Assembly (NCBI GenBank): GCA_035565355.1
Contig: DATMSM010000100.1
Location: 1 to 35,238 of the forward strand
Length of the DNA: 35,238 bases
Origin: Ga0074130 sp035565355
Lineage (GTDB): Bacteria; Pseudomonadota; Gammaproteobacteria; Burkholderiales; Rhodocyclaceae
Reading direction: 5' to 3'
Numbering within the stretch: position 1 is the stretch's first letter; each line of letters starts with the position of its first letter. Shown here in pieces: positions 15,375 through 23,900 of the stretch. Under the pieces are notes generated by a model. The model was not told the DNA's origin. It saw nothing but the letters and a program-made list of their open reading frames with translations, and searched no databases. Made by a program: the position numbers and the translations under genes.

Positions 15375-17270
15375 ATGCTGTTCCCGGATTCCTTCGATGT
15401 CATCGTGATTGGTGGCGGCCATGCCGGCACCGAGGCGGCACTTGCCTCGGCCCGTACCGGTGCCAAGACGCTGCTCCTTACCCACAATATCGAGACGCTG
15501 GGGCAGATGTCGTGCAATCCTTCCATCGGCGGCATAGGCAAGGGCCATCTGGTCAAGGAGGTCGATGCGCTGGGTGGTGCCATGGCGGCAGCTACGGACG
15601 AATCCGGCATCCAGTTCCGCACCCTCAATGCCTCCAAGGGTCCGGCCGTGCGCGCCACCCGTGCGCAAGCCGACCGTGTGCTGTACAAGGCGGCCATCCG
15701 CAAGCGCCTGGAAAACCAGCCCAATCTGACCTTGTTCCAGTCTGCCGTCGATGACATTACGGTAGAGGGCGACCGGGTTACGGGCGCCACCACCCAGCTG
15801 GGCATCACCTTCCGCGGCAAGGCGGTGGTGCTGACCGCCGGCACCTTTCTCAATGGCCGTATCCATGTTGGCCTGGAAAACCATGTCGGCGGCCGCGCCG
15901 GTGATCCCCCGGCCACCACCTTGGGTGCGCGCCTGCGCGAGCTGCAGCTGCCGGTAGGCCGTCTCAAGACCGGCACGCCACCGCGCATCGACGGCCGCAC
16001 CATCGATTTTTCCGTTATGCAGGCTCAGCCGGGTGATGATCCGGTGCCGGTGTTTTCCTTCATCGGCCATGCCAGCCAGCATCCGCAACAGGTGCCGTGC
16101 TGGATCACGCAGACCAATGAGCGTACCCATGACATCATCCGCGGCGGCCTGGATCGTTCGCCCATGTTTACGGGCGTGATCGAAGGGGTGGGGCCGCGCT
16201 ATTGCCCCTCCATCGAGGACAAGATCCATCGCTTTGCCGGCAAGGACAGCCATCAGATCTTCCTTGAGCCGGAAGGCCTGAATACCCACGAGTATTATCC
16301 GCAAGGCGTGTCTACCTCCTTGCCCTTCGATGTGCAGCTGCAGCTGGTGCGCTCCATCAAGGGACTGGAGCAGGCCCATATCCTGCGCCCGGGCTATGCC
16401 ATCGAGTATGACTACTTCGATCCGCGCAATCTCAAGGCCTCCTTCGAGACCAAGTCCATCGCCGGCTTGTTCTTCGCCGGCCAGATCAACGGTACCACGG
16501 GTTATGAAGAGGCCGCCGCCCAGGGTCTGCTCGCTGGCGTCAATGCCTCGCGCTACGCCATGGAGGAGGAGGCCTGGTCACCGCGCCGGGACCAGGCTTA
16601 TCTGGGTGTGCTGGTCGACGACCTGATCACGCGCGGGGTGTCCGAGCCCTACCGCATGTTTACCAGCCGCGCCGAGTTCCGCCTCAGCCTGCGCGAGGAC
16701 AATGCCGATCTGCGCCTGACCGAGGTCGGTCGCGAGCTGGGCCTGGTCGATGATGCGCGCTGGGATGCCTTCAACCGCAAGCGTGATGCCGTGGCACTGG
16801 AGGCTGAACGCCTGAAGAAGACCTGGGTGCGCCCGGAAACGCTGCCGCGCCGCGAGGCCGAGCGCGTGCTGGGCAAGAATATCGAGCATGAGTATTCGCT
16901 CTTTGATCTGCTGCGCCGTCCCGAGGTCAGCTATGCGCAGTTGCTGACCTTGCCCGGTGCGGGTGAGGGCGTGAGCGAGCCGGCTGTGGTCGAGCAAGTT
17001 GAGATTCAGGCCAAGTACCACGGCTATGTCGAGCGCCAGAAGGAAGAGGTCGAGCAGAGCAAGGCCGCCGAAGCCATGCGCCTGCCGGTCGAGATCGACT
17101 ATGCCGAAGTGCATGGCCTTTCCATCGAGGTGCGCCAGAAGCTGAACCAGCAGCGCCCGGAAACCTTGGGTCAGGCCTCGCGCATCCAGGGTGTGACGCC
17201 CGCGGCCATCTCCCTGTTGCTGGTGCATCTCAAGCGCCGCACCCTGCAAAAAGCCAGGCAGTCCGCATGA
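15375..17270 (+). CDS. mnmG: tRNA U34 modification enzyme MnmG (GidA)
   Basis: A 631-aa flavoprotein with dinucleotide-binding motif GGGHAGTEAA (13-22) and the hallmarks TLGQMSCNPSIGGIGKGHL, NEYYPQG-type HEYYPQGVSTSLP, GQINGTTGYEEAAAQG, and a C-terminal helical domain for MnmE and tRNA. It is essentially the length of E. coli MnmG. With MnmE, FAD and methylene-THF it makes cmnm5U34. The start is fixed by the fold, though no strong ribosome-binding site precedes it. It overlaps rsmG by 4 bases (ATGA), so the two are translationally coupled. Confidence 0.97.
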   Translation: MLFPDSFDVIVIGGGHAGTEAALASARTGAKTLLLTHNIETLGQMSCNPSIGGIGKGHLVKEVDALGGAMAAATDESGIQFRTLNASKGPAVRATRAQADRVLYKAAIRKRLENQPNLTLFQSAVDDITVEGDRVTGATTQLGITFRGKAVVLTAGTFLNGRIHVGLENHVGGRAGDPPATTLGARLRELQLPVGRLKTGTPPRIDGRTIDFSVMQAQPGDDPVPVFSFIGHASQHPQQVPCWITQTNERTHDIIRGGLDRSPMFTGVIEGVGPRYCPSIEDKIHRFAGKDSHQIFLEPEGLNTHEYYPQGVSTSLPFDVQLQLVRSIKGLEQAHILRPGYAIEYDYFDPRNLKASFETKSIAGLFFAGQINGTTGYEEAAAQGLLAGVNASRYAMEEEAWSPRRDQAYLGVLVDDLITRGVSEPYRMFTSRAEFRLSLREDNADLRLTEVGRELGLVDDARWDAFNRKRDAVALEAERLKKTWVRPETLPRREAERVLGKNIEHEYSLFDLLRRPEVSYAQLLTLPGAGEGVSEPAVVEQVEIQAKYHGYVERQKEEVEQSKAAEAMRLPVEIDYAEVHGLSIEVRQKLNQQRPETLGQASRIQGVTPAAISLLLVHLKRRTLQKARQSA

Positions 17271-17899
17271 CCCCGCAACACCAGACACTCCGCCGTGCCG
17301 CGGCGGCGATGGGGGTTGCCTTGAGCGAGGCGGCCGTGGACAAGCTGCTGGCTTACCAGGCGCTGATGATCAAGTGGAATCGCACGTACAATCTGACGGC
17401 GATTCGTGACCCGGAAGAAATGCTGGTTCAGCATCTGCTGGACTCGCTGGTGGTTGCGCCATTACTGCCGCATGGCCCGCTGACGCTGGCCGATGTGGGC
17501 AGTGGCGGAGGCTTGCCGGGGATTCCGCTGGCCATCGCGCGGCCGGAAATCCAGGTCACCCTGATCGAAACCAGCTCCAAGAAGTCGGCTTTCCAGCAGC
17601 AGGTAAAGATCGAGCTGGGGCTTTCTAATGTGAGCGTTTACTCTGGTCGTGTAGAAGACTACAAGGACAAGGGAAGTTTTGATGCGGTGATTTCACGGGC
17701 CTTTGCCGAGCTCAAGGATTTCGTCACATGGTCGGGTGATCTGGCCAAGCCGCAAGGGCGTCTGTACGCCATGAAGGGGGTTTACCCGGACGCCGAGGTT
17801 GCGGCGCTGCCGGCGGGCTGGACGGTATTAAACAGCCAGCCGCTGGTCGTGGCCGGGCTGGATGCGCGGCGGCATTTGCTGACCATAGGCAGAAACTGA
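17267..17899 (+). CDS. rsmG: 16S rRNA G527 N7-methyltransferase
   Basis: This 210-aa SAM-dependent methyltransferase has WNRTYNLTAIRDPEEM at residues 37-52, the helix HLLDSL, motif I DVGSGGGLPGIP (76-87), and ISRAFAELKDF further on. RsmG methylates N7 of G527 in the 530 loop of 16S rRNA; its loss gives low-level streptomycin resistance in other bacteria. The start is the ATGA overlap with mnmG. parA begins 37 bases downstream, so mnmG, rsmG, parA and parB look like one unit. Confidence 0.96.
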   Translation: MTPQHQTLRRAAAAMGVALSEAAVDKLLAYQALMIKWNRTYNLTAIRDPEEMLVQHLLDSLVVAPLLPHGPLTLADVGSGGGLPGIPLAIARPEIQVTLIETSSKKSAFQQQVKIELGLSNVSVYSGRVEDYKDKGSFDAVISRAFAELKDFVTWSGDLAKPQGRLYAMKGVYPDAEVAALPAGWTVLNSQPLVVAGLDARRHLLTIGRN

Positions 17900-17936
17900 A
17901 GACAAACCCGGGAAACGGGACATAGGGAGTATTAGC

Positions 17937-18713
17937 GTGCACATCTTTGCAGTCGCCAATCAGAAGGGCGGAGTGGGCAAGACAACGACGACGGTGAATC
18001 TGGCGGCAGCGCTCGCCCAGCAGGGTCAGCGCACGCTGTTGATCGACCTCGATCCGCAGGGCAATGCAACCATGGGCAGCGGTGTGGACAAGCGCACCTT
18101 GCCGCGTTCGGTCTACCATGTGCTGGTGGGGCTGGCGACGCATGCCGAAACCCGCGTCGTATCTCCCACGGGCAGCTTCGACGTGCTGCCGGCCAACCGC
18201 GAACTGGCGGGTGCCGAAGTCGAGATGGTCGATCTCGACAATCGCGAGAACCGTCTCAAGGATGCGCTCGCCCAACACAAGGACGACTACGACTTCGTCC
18301 TCATCGACTGCCCGCCCTCGCTTTCCATGCTTACGCTGAACGGTCTGTGCGCTGCGCACGGCGTCATCATCCCGATGCAGTGCGAGTATTACGCGCTGGA
18401 AGGCTTGTCCGACTTGGTGAACACCATCAAGAAGGTGCACGCCAATCTCAACCGCGACCTCAAGGTCATCGGCCTCTTGCGCGTCATGTTCGATCCGCGC
18501 AGCACGCTCGCCAACCAGGTGTCTGCCCAGCTCGAAGAACACTTCGGCAACAAGGTCTTCAATGCAATCGTGCCGCGCAATGTGCGTCTGGCCGAAGCTC
18601 CCAGCCACGGCATTCCCGGCGTGCTGTTCGACAAGGCCGCCAAGGGCGCACAAGCGTATCAGGCCTTCGCGACCGAGCTGATCGAACGCGTCAGGACACC
18701 GGAATTCCAGTAA
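17937..18713 (+). CDS. parA: Chromosome partitioning ATPase ParA
   Basis: A 258-aa P-loop ATPase beginning MHIFAVANQKGGVGKTTTTVN, with the deviant Walker A KGGVGKTT (10-17). IDLDPQGNATMGSGVD is the A' region, DFVLIDCPPSLSMLTLN the Walker B, and SHGIPGVLFD a late conserved loop. It moves the ParB-parS complex of the origin over the nucleoid by ATP-gated DNA binding. The start is GTG 17937, with GGGAG 7 bases upstream. There is no N-terminal DNA-binding domain, so it is the chromosomal type rather than the plasmid P1/F type. Confidence 0.96.
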   Translation: MHIFAVANQKGGVGKTTTTVNLAAALAQQGQRTLLIDLDPQGNATMGSGVDKRTLPRSVYHVLVGLATHAETRVVSPTGSFDVLPANRELAGAEVEMVDLDNRENRLKDALAQHKDDYDFVLIDCPPSLSMLTLNGLCAAHGVIIPMQCEYYALEGLSDLVNTIKKVHANLNRDLKVIGLLRVMFDPRSTLANQVSAQLEEHFGNKVFNAIVPRNVRLAEAPSHGIPGVLFDKAAKGAQAYQAFATELIERVRTPEFQ

Positions 18714-18747
18714 GCCCTCCGCCCCTATTCACCAGAAAGAATCTGCA

Positions 18748-19599
18748 ATGACGCCACCCAAGAAAAAGGGCCTCGGCCGCGGCCTTGACGCGCTGCTGGC
18801 CGGCAATAGCGATAGCGCCGACAATAATTCACGCCAGGACACTCTGCCGGTCGAGCAACTGCAGCCGGGCAAATACCAGCCGCGCACACGCATGGATCCG
18901 GGCTCGCTCGAAGAGCTGGCCGCCTCGATCAAGGCACAAGGCCTGATCCAGCCGATTTCGGTGCGTCCGGTCGGCAGCAATCGCTACGAGATCATTGCCG
19001 GCGAGCGCCGCTGGCGTGCGTCGCAGATCGCCGGCCTGACCGAAGTGCCGGTGCTGATTCGCGAGATCCCGGACGAGAACGCGCTAGCGATGTCGCTGAT
19101 CGAAAACATTCAGCGCGAAGATCTCAACCCGCTCGAAGAGGCAGCCGGTATCCAGCGTTTGCTCGACGAATTCGGCATGACGCACCAGCAGGCGGCTGAG
19201 GCGCTGGGCCGTTCGCGTTCGGCCACCTCCAACCTGCTGCGTCTGCTGCAGCTGGCCAAGCCCGTGCAGGACATGCTGATGGCCGGCGATCTGGAAATGG
19301 GCCATGCACGCGCGCTGCTGGCGCTGCCTAAGGCCGAGCAGGGCTCGGTTGCTGCGCTTGTCGTCGACAAGGGCTACTCGGTGCGCGACACCGAGCGCGC
19401 CGTCTCGCAGACGCTCAATCCGCCTGCCGGCAAGCATGCCAAGAAGGCAGACCGCGACCTGGAGCGTCTGGAGGAAGAGCTCTCGGACAGCCTTGGCGCC
19501 ACCGTCAAGATTGTCGCCAATCGCAAGGGGGCAGGTGCCCTCAGCATACGCTTCGGCAGCCTCGACCAGCTCGATGGCATCCTCGCACGTTTGAAATAA
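18748..19599 (+). CDS. parB: Chromosome partitioning protein ParB
   Basis: The 283-aa protein starts PPKKKGLGRGLDALL, the ParA-contact segment. It has QLQPGKYQPRTRMDPGSLEELAASIK, the CTP-binding motif GERRWR (85-90), the helix-turn-helix region MTHQQAAEALGRSRSATSN, and a dimerisation tail ending DGILARLK. It binds parS and slides as a CTP-loaded clamp to mark the origin. Two parS palindromes are visible about 3.5 kb upstream. The start has only a weak AGAAAG ribosome-binding site. A GC-rich hairpin lies directly after the gene but has no T tail. Confidence 0.96.
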   Translation: MTPPKKKGLGRGLDALLAGNSDSADNNSRQDTLPVEQLQPGKYQPRTRMDPGSLEELAASIKAQGLIQPISVRPVGSNRYEIIAGERRWRASQIAGLTEVPVLIREIPDENALAMSLIENIQREDLNPLEEAAGIQRLLDEFGMTHQQAAEALGRSRSATSNLLRLLQLAKPVQDMLMAGDLEMGHARALLALPKAEQGSVAALVVDKGYSVRDTERAVSQTLNPPAGKHAKKADRDLERLEEELSDSLGATVKIVANRKGAGALSIRFGSLDQLDGILARLK

Positions 19600-19667
19600 G
19601 AGAAAGCGCGCCGAGAACCATCGTGTCTTTTCTATGTTTTCGGCGCGTCTGCGCAGGCACGCATTGC

Positions 19668-19695
19668 TTGCCGTCCGCTTTTCTGCGCGTAGAAT
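19668..19695 (+). promoter_or_regulatory. Candidate promoter for the CBS-domain gene
   Basis: TTGCCG (19668-19673) and TAGAAT (19690-19695) are 16 bases apart. Transcription near 19702 would give a leader of about 158 bases. Confidence 0.55.
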
Positions 19696-19701
19696 GAAAT
19701 C

Positions 19702-19859
19702 ACGGACTGACCCGGAACCCTTAGCGGCAGTCAGTAAGTAACGCGTCCGGGCCCGGTCTGCGGCTAGGCCATCCGAGAAAACCTCCGATGACCGCCAATG
19801 CAGGGACGTGGCATGCCCATTCGGCGTTCACGTCTCTCGCTTAACGAACGGAGCTGACC
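19702..19859 (+). promoter_or_regulatory. Long leader of the CBS gene, possibly structured
   Basis: The leader contains the inverted pair ACTGAC / GTCAGT at about 19704-19737 and GC-rich blocks such as CCGGGCCCGG. Nothing matches a riboswitch class I know. The segment has no ORF. GGAG at 19850-19853 is the ribosome-binding site of the next gene. Confidence 0.3.
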
Positions 19860-20453
19860 ATGGAACGACCGAGCTATAAACCGCTTGCCCAGGCTGCTAT
19901 CGCTGCCGGCGGCTGCCATCTGCTGGATGCCCACAACCCAGTCCCGGTACGTGCCGATTCGCCGGCGCTGGAGGTCATGACCGACCTTTCCAAGATTCCG
20001 GCGGCAACGATCTCACCGAGCGACTCCCTGCCCGAAGCCAACCAGTCCATGCTGCTGCGCGGCGTGCGCCTGCTGCTGGTCGCGGCCAGCGACGGCCGCA
20101 TCCGCGGTGTTGTGACGGCGAATGATCTGCTCGGCGAAAAGCCGGTGCTGGTCGCCCAAAATCGCGGCATCAAGCGCAATGAACTGCGGGTCAGCGACGT
20201 CATGACGGCGGTCGACCACATGGAAGTGTTGCGACTCAGCGATGTCTCCAAGGCCGAGGTCGGTCACATCGTCGCCACGCTCAAGGCGGCCACGCGCGTG
20301 CACGCGTTGGTGGTCGAGGAAATCGACGGCAAGCAGATGGTGCGCGGCATCTTCTCGGCGTCGCAGATCGCGCGTCAACTCGGTATCAGCGTCGTCACCC
20401 ACGAAGCTGCGCGCACCTTCGCCGAGATCGAGGCGGCGATCTCCGGCGTTTAG
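19860..20453 (+). CDS. CBS-domain pair protein
   Basis: A 197-aa cytoplasmic protein composed of an N-terminal helix and two CBS motifs (about residues 38-95 and 112-175). The first ends GRIRGVVTANDLLGEKPV and the second has SDVMTAVDHMEVLRLSD and KQMVRGIFSASQIARQLG. CBS pairs bind adenine nucleotides and usually sense energy charge; here they stand alone without an enzyme or channel domain, so the partner is unknown. The ATG has GGAG 6 bases upstream. The gene ends 4 bases before the convergent PEP-CTERM gene, with no terminator between them. Confidence 0.85.
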   Translation: MERPSYKPLAQAAIAAGGCHLLDAHNPVPVRADSPALEVMTDLSKIPAATISPSDSLPEANQSMLLRGVRLLLVAASDGRIRGVVTANDLLGEKPVLVAQNRGIKRNELRVSDVMTAVDHMEVLRLSDVSKAEVGHIVATLKAATRVHALVVEEIDGKQMVRGIFSASQIARQLGISVVTHEAARTFAEIEAAISGV

Positions 20454-20457
20454 GTGC

Positions 20458-21639
20458 TCAGCCCGGCGTGACGCTCAGGGCGTTCCCGCGCCCGCGCGCG
20501 GATCGTCGCAGCACGACGGCGAGCATTGCCAGTCCGATGATGGACATTAGATAGCTGCCGGGCTCAGGCACGGCCGAGGTGAGCAGGAAGGCGCGCGTCT
20601 GGTCGAAGAGCGGGTTGGTGCCGATGCCGATGATCCAGCCTTTGTCATTGATGCCGGTGGCCTCAGTCAGATACCAGCCTTCGGCTTTCTGCTGGGCGGA
20701 AAGAAAGTTGTTCAGATCGGTAATGACGCCGCCTTTCCACATCGCGGCGCGGCCGTCAGCAGAGCCGACGATGACCCCATTCTCGTTGATGGCGAAGGCC
20801 GCGCTGCTACCTGCGAAAGAGCCTAGATCGATGATGGCGCCGTTATCCCACAGGGTTGCTCGACTCATCCCATCGGCTGTGTCCGAACTGCCGACGATCT
20901 GATTTTTCTCGTTGAGGTCGTTGGCCGCGCCGAAGTTGCCGCCCAGGGTGCCGAGATCGAAGATGCCACCACCCTGCCACAGGGTCGCGCGCGAATTGCT
21001 ATTCCCGCTGGTGCTGGAGTTGCCGACAATAACGCCCGCGTTGTTGATGGCGCGGGCGAGGCTCACTGTTCCGCCGAGTGTGCCCAGATCGGTGGCGCTG
21101 CCATCCCGCCACAGGGTTGCCCGGTGTAGAGAAGCGCCCGCCCGCACGAAGCCTGCAATGTGGCCATGATCATTGATGCTGAGCGCGGACGGGTGAGGAA
21201 AACCCGTCGTGAGGCTGCCGGGCAGAGTGGTGGCTTGACTGCCGTCCCATTGGGCGGCGCTGGCGCACAAGGTCGCCAGACATGGACTGATTCCTCTCTG
21301 CACCAGCTGGCCGCTGACGATGCCGGCGTCGTTGATGTCCTGCGGCGCGAAGTTTCTTATGGCGCCTGGGGGCGGATTCAGGCTGGCGCTGATATTGGTG
21401 GATATCTGCGAGCCTTGCCAGATGACCGAGGTATAAGGAAGGTCGAGGTCGAACTGAAGACCGGCAATCTGGCCGGCATTGTTGATGGCAAAGGGCCGAC
21501 TTTGTCCGTAGGGAGCCAGTTGTTCCAGTAGCGTAAGGCTGGGGGCGGCGAGGGCAGGATTGGTCAGCGACCAAATCGCTAGTGTGAGGGCAAGCCCTCG
21601 ACCAAGAAGGCTCCCGAAAGACAATGGCCGGATGCGCAT
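20458..21639 (-). CDS. HAF-repeat PEP-CTERM exported protein
   Basis: This 393-aa protein has a signal peptide (about residues 1-32, ending PALAA). Its body is built of repeats with INNAGQIAG/INDHGHIAG/NNAGVIVG loops and the HAF-type block RATLW..G....DLGTLGG, seen at about 173-190, 217-234 and (degenerate) 260-277. Near the C-terminus VPEPGSYLMSIIGLAML (357-373) followed by RRSARGR is a PEP-CTERM sorting signal, so the protein should be processed by an exosortase encoded elsewhere and exported to the surface or matrix. About nine residues follow the basic cluster, more than usual. GAGGGG lies 8-13 bases upstream of the ATG. No function is known for HAF-repeat proteins beyond their surface location. 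Confidence 0.85.
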   Translation of the reverse strand: MRIRPLSFGSLLGRGLALTLAIWSLTNPALAAPSLTLLEQLAPYGQSRPFAINNAGQIAGLQFDLDLPYTSVIWQGSQISTNISASLNPPPGAIRNFAPQDINDAGIVSGQLVQRGISPCLATLCASAAQWDGSQATTLPGSLTTGFPHPSALSINDHGHIAGFVRAGASLHRATLWRDGSATDLGTLGGTVSLARAINNAGVIVGNSSTSGNSNSRATLWQGGGIFDLGTLGGNFGAANDLNEKNQIVGSSDTADGMSRATLWDNGAIIDLGSFAGSSAAFAINENGVIVGSADGRAAMWKGGVITDLNNFLSAQQKAEGWYLTEATGINDKGWIIGIGTNPLFDQTRAFLLTSAVPEPGSYLMSIIGLAMLAVVLRRSARGRGNALSVTPG

Positions 21640-21739
21640 GATGCGTCCCCTCGTGACTGTGGTCTAAAGCGTAGTCATTGCGGGCGGTGGGGCAAATAGT
21701 CCGTTGGGGCTAGCACGGCCGAAACGTGGCCAGCGATGG

Positions 21740-23890
21740 TCAGGCCTGCTCCGCCATCTGCTTCAGCATCACATAATCCGTCTTGCCGGTGCCGAGCAGG
21801 GGCAGGGCGTCGATGCGCACGATCTTGCGCGGTACGGCCAACTCGGGCAGGCCGAGATCGCGGGCGATATTCTGCAGGGCGTCACGGGCGAGGGCTGCGT
21901 CGGTGGTGAATAGCACCAGCGCTTCGCCGCGCGCCGGATCGGGCTGGGTGCTGGCGGCGTGCAGTTTGTCCGGGCTGGCGGCCGCTGCGATTTTCTCCAC
22001 CACTTCGAGCGAGACCATCTCGCCGGCGATCTTGGCGAAGCGCTTGACGCGACCGAGGATGCGCACGAAGCCGTCGCTGTCGATTTCGACCACATCGCCG
22101 GTGTCGTACCAGCCGGGGCCCGCTTCGGAGTGTGGTGCTTCGAGCACGCCCGGCTTGTCGTAGCGGTAATAACCGCTCATCACGTTGGGTCCCTTCACAT
22201 GCAGGACGCCACCCTGTTCGATGCCAGGAACAGGCACGAGCTTGTGCTCGATGCCGGGCAGCAGTTGTCCGACGGTGCCGGTGCGATAGGCCATGGGCGA
22301 GTTAACGGCGATGACGGGTGCGGTCTCGGTGGCGCCGTAGCCTTCGAAGATGCGGATGCCAAATTTCTCGAACCACTGTTCGCGCACGCTGGCCGAGAGT
22401 TTCTCTGCGCCGGCGACGACATAGCGCAGACGGAAGAAGTCGTAGGGATGCGCGAACCTGCCGTAGTGGCCGAGGAAGGTACTGGTACCGAAAAGAATGG
22501 AACAGCCGCGATCGTAGGCGAGCTCGGGGATTACGCGATAGTGCAGCGGCGAGGGATAAAGGAAGACGCGCGTGCCCGTCATCAGCGGCAATAGTGCACC
22601 GCCGGTAAGGCCGAAGGAGTGGAAGATGGGCAGCGCGTTTAATACTTTATCGCTGGCGTTGAAGTCGACAATGGCGCGCACCTGCGAGATGTTCGCGAGC
22701 AGGGCGCGATGGGCGAGCACCACGCCCTTGGGCTTGCCTTCCGAACCCGAAGTGAACAGCACGACGGCCGTGTCTTCAGGCTTAGCGCCGTGTTCGCCGG
22801 CGCGGCGCGGCAGCCAGCGCGCATAGCAGAGCCACCACAGCTTGTCGCCGAACGTGATCTGTTCGCGCAGATCTTCCAGATAGACGATGTTTACGCTCTG
22901 TAGTGCCAGCACCTTGTCGGTGAGCTTGCCCTGTTCGAGGAAGGCGCGCGAGGTGATGAGGGTCTTGATCTCGGCGGCGACACAGGCGTTCTGCATGCCC
23001 TCGGTGCCGGCGGTGTAGTTGAGCATGGCCGGCACGCGACGGAAGGTGCCGAGGCCGATCAGCAGGCCCAGCGTCGGCGCCAGGTTGGGCAGCAGCAGGC
23101 CGATGCGCTCGCCCGCTGCGCCCAGGCGGCTGGCGACGCGACCCAGCATCAGCGTCATTTTGAGGAGATCGCCGTAGCTGTACTCGATCTGCCGCGCGTC
23201 CTCGACCATGCGCCGCTTGCGACCGAAGTTGCGACTGGCTTCAAGCAACGCGGTGTACAGGGTCTGCTGCGGGCGGGTGGCGAACAGCATTTCCTGCATG
23301 ATGCGGCGCATCGCTTCGCCGGCCTTGTGGCGTCGCTCCTTGGCGCGTTCGGCCTGCGGCATTTCGATGTGGGTGGCTGGCTGGATGACGATATGCATCT
23401 TGGGAAACCAGCTACGCGGCGCCTCGCCCGTCATGCGCGAGAAGCGCGTGCGTGCCGGACCGTCGAGACGCACCGGCACGATGGTGGCGCCGGTCTTGGC
23501 GGCGACGAAGGCCGGCCCTTCATACACTTTCATCAGCGCGCCGGTGGTCGTGATGCGGCCTTCGGGGAAGATCACCACGGGGCGGCCCGACTCCACCAGG
23601 CGGATGATCTTCTTGATCGCCATCGGGCTGCTCGGATCCACCGTCAAGTAATCGACTATGGAGAGGATCAGACGGAACAGCGGAATCGCGGCGATGCGCG
23701 TATTCACGACGAAGACCGGATTCGCAGGCAGATACAGGCCCAGCAGCAGTCCGTCGAGCAGGGACTCGTGATTGGCGACGATGAGCAGGCGTTCGGCATC
23801 GAGTCGCGTGTTGTGCGGATTGCGTAGCTTGACGCGGTACAAGAGGCGCGTCAGCAGGCGCAGTATCGGGCGCAACAGGGTCTTCAACAT
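21740..23890 (-). CDS. aas: Acyl-ACP synthetase / lysophospholipid acyltransferase
   Basis: The 716-aa fusion matches E. coli Aas in length and order. An N-terminal PlsC domain has the HX4D motif NHESLLDG (His41, Asp46) and FPEGR (108-112). A C-terminal adenylating domain follows with FTSGSEGKPKGV (379-390), GYGATE (517-522), YDTGD (595-599) and the catalytic-lysine segment GTGKTDY near the end. Aas activates fatty acids on ACP and reacylates lysophosphatidylethanolamine at the inner face of the inner membrane. GGAG stands 6 bases before the ATG. It is the last gene of the unit with lplT, 10 bases after the unknown exported protein. Confidence 0.94.
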   Translation of the reverse strand: MLKTLLRPILRLLTRLLYRVKLRNPHNTRLDAERLLIVANHESLLDGLLLGLYLPANPVFVVNTRIAAIPLFRLILSIVDYLTVDPSSPMAIKKIIRLVESGRPVVIFPEGRITTTGALMKVYEGPAFVAAKTGATIVPVRLDGPARTRFSRMTGEAPRSWFPKMHIVIQPATHIEMPQAERAKERRHKAGEAMRRIMQEMLFATRPQQTLYTALLEASRNFGRKRRMVEDARQIEYSYGDLLKMTLMLGRVASRLGAAGERIGLLLPNLAPTLGLLIGLGTFRRVPAMLNYTAGTEGMQNACVAAEIKTLITSRAFLEQGKLTDKVLALQSVNIVYLEDLREQITFGDKLWWLCYARWLPRRAGEHGAKPEDTAVVLFTSGSEGKPKGVVLAHRALLANISQVRAIVDFNASDKVLNALPIFHSFGLTGGALLPLMTGTRVFLYPSPLHYRVIPELAYDRGCSILFGTSTFLGHYGRFAHPYDFFRLRYVVAGAEKLSASVREQWFEKFGIRIFEGYGATETAPVIAVNSPMAYRTGTVGQLLPGIEHKLVPVPGIEQGGVLHVKGPNVMSGYYRYDKPGVLEAPHSEAGPGWYDTGDVVEIDSDGFVRILGRVKRFAKIAGEMVSLEVVEKIAAAASPDKLHAASTQPDPARGEALVLFTTDAALARDALQNIARDLGLPELAVPRKIVRIDALPLLGTGKTDYVMLKQMAEQA

Positions 23891-23900
23891 CAGCGTCTCC

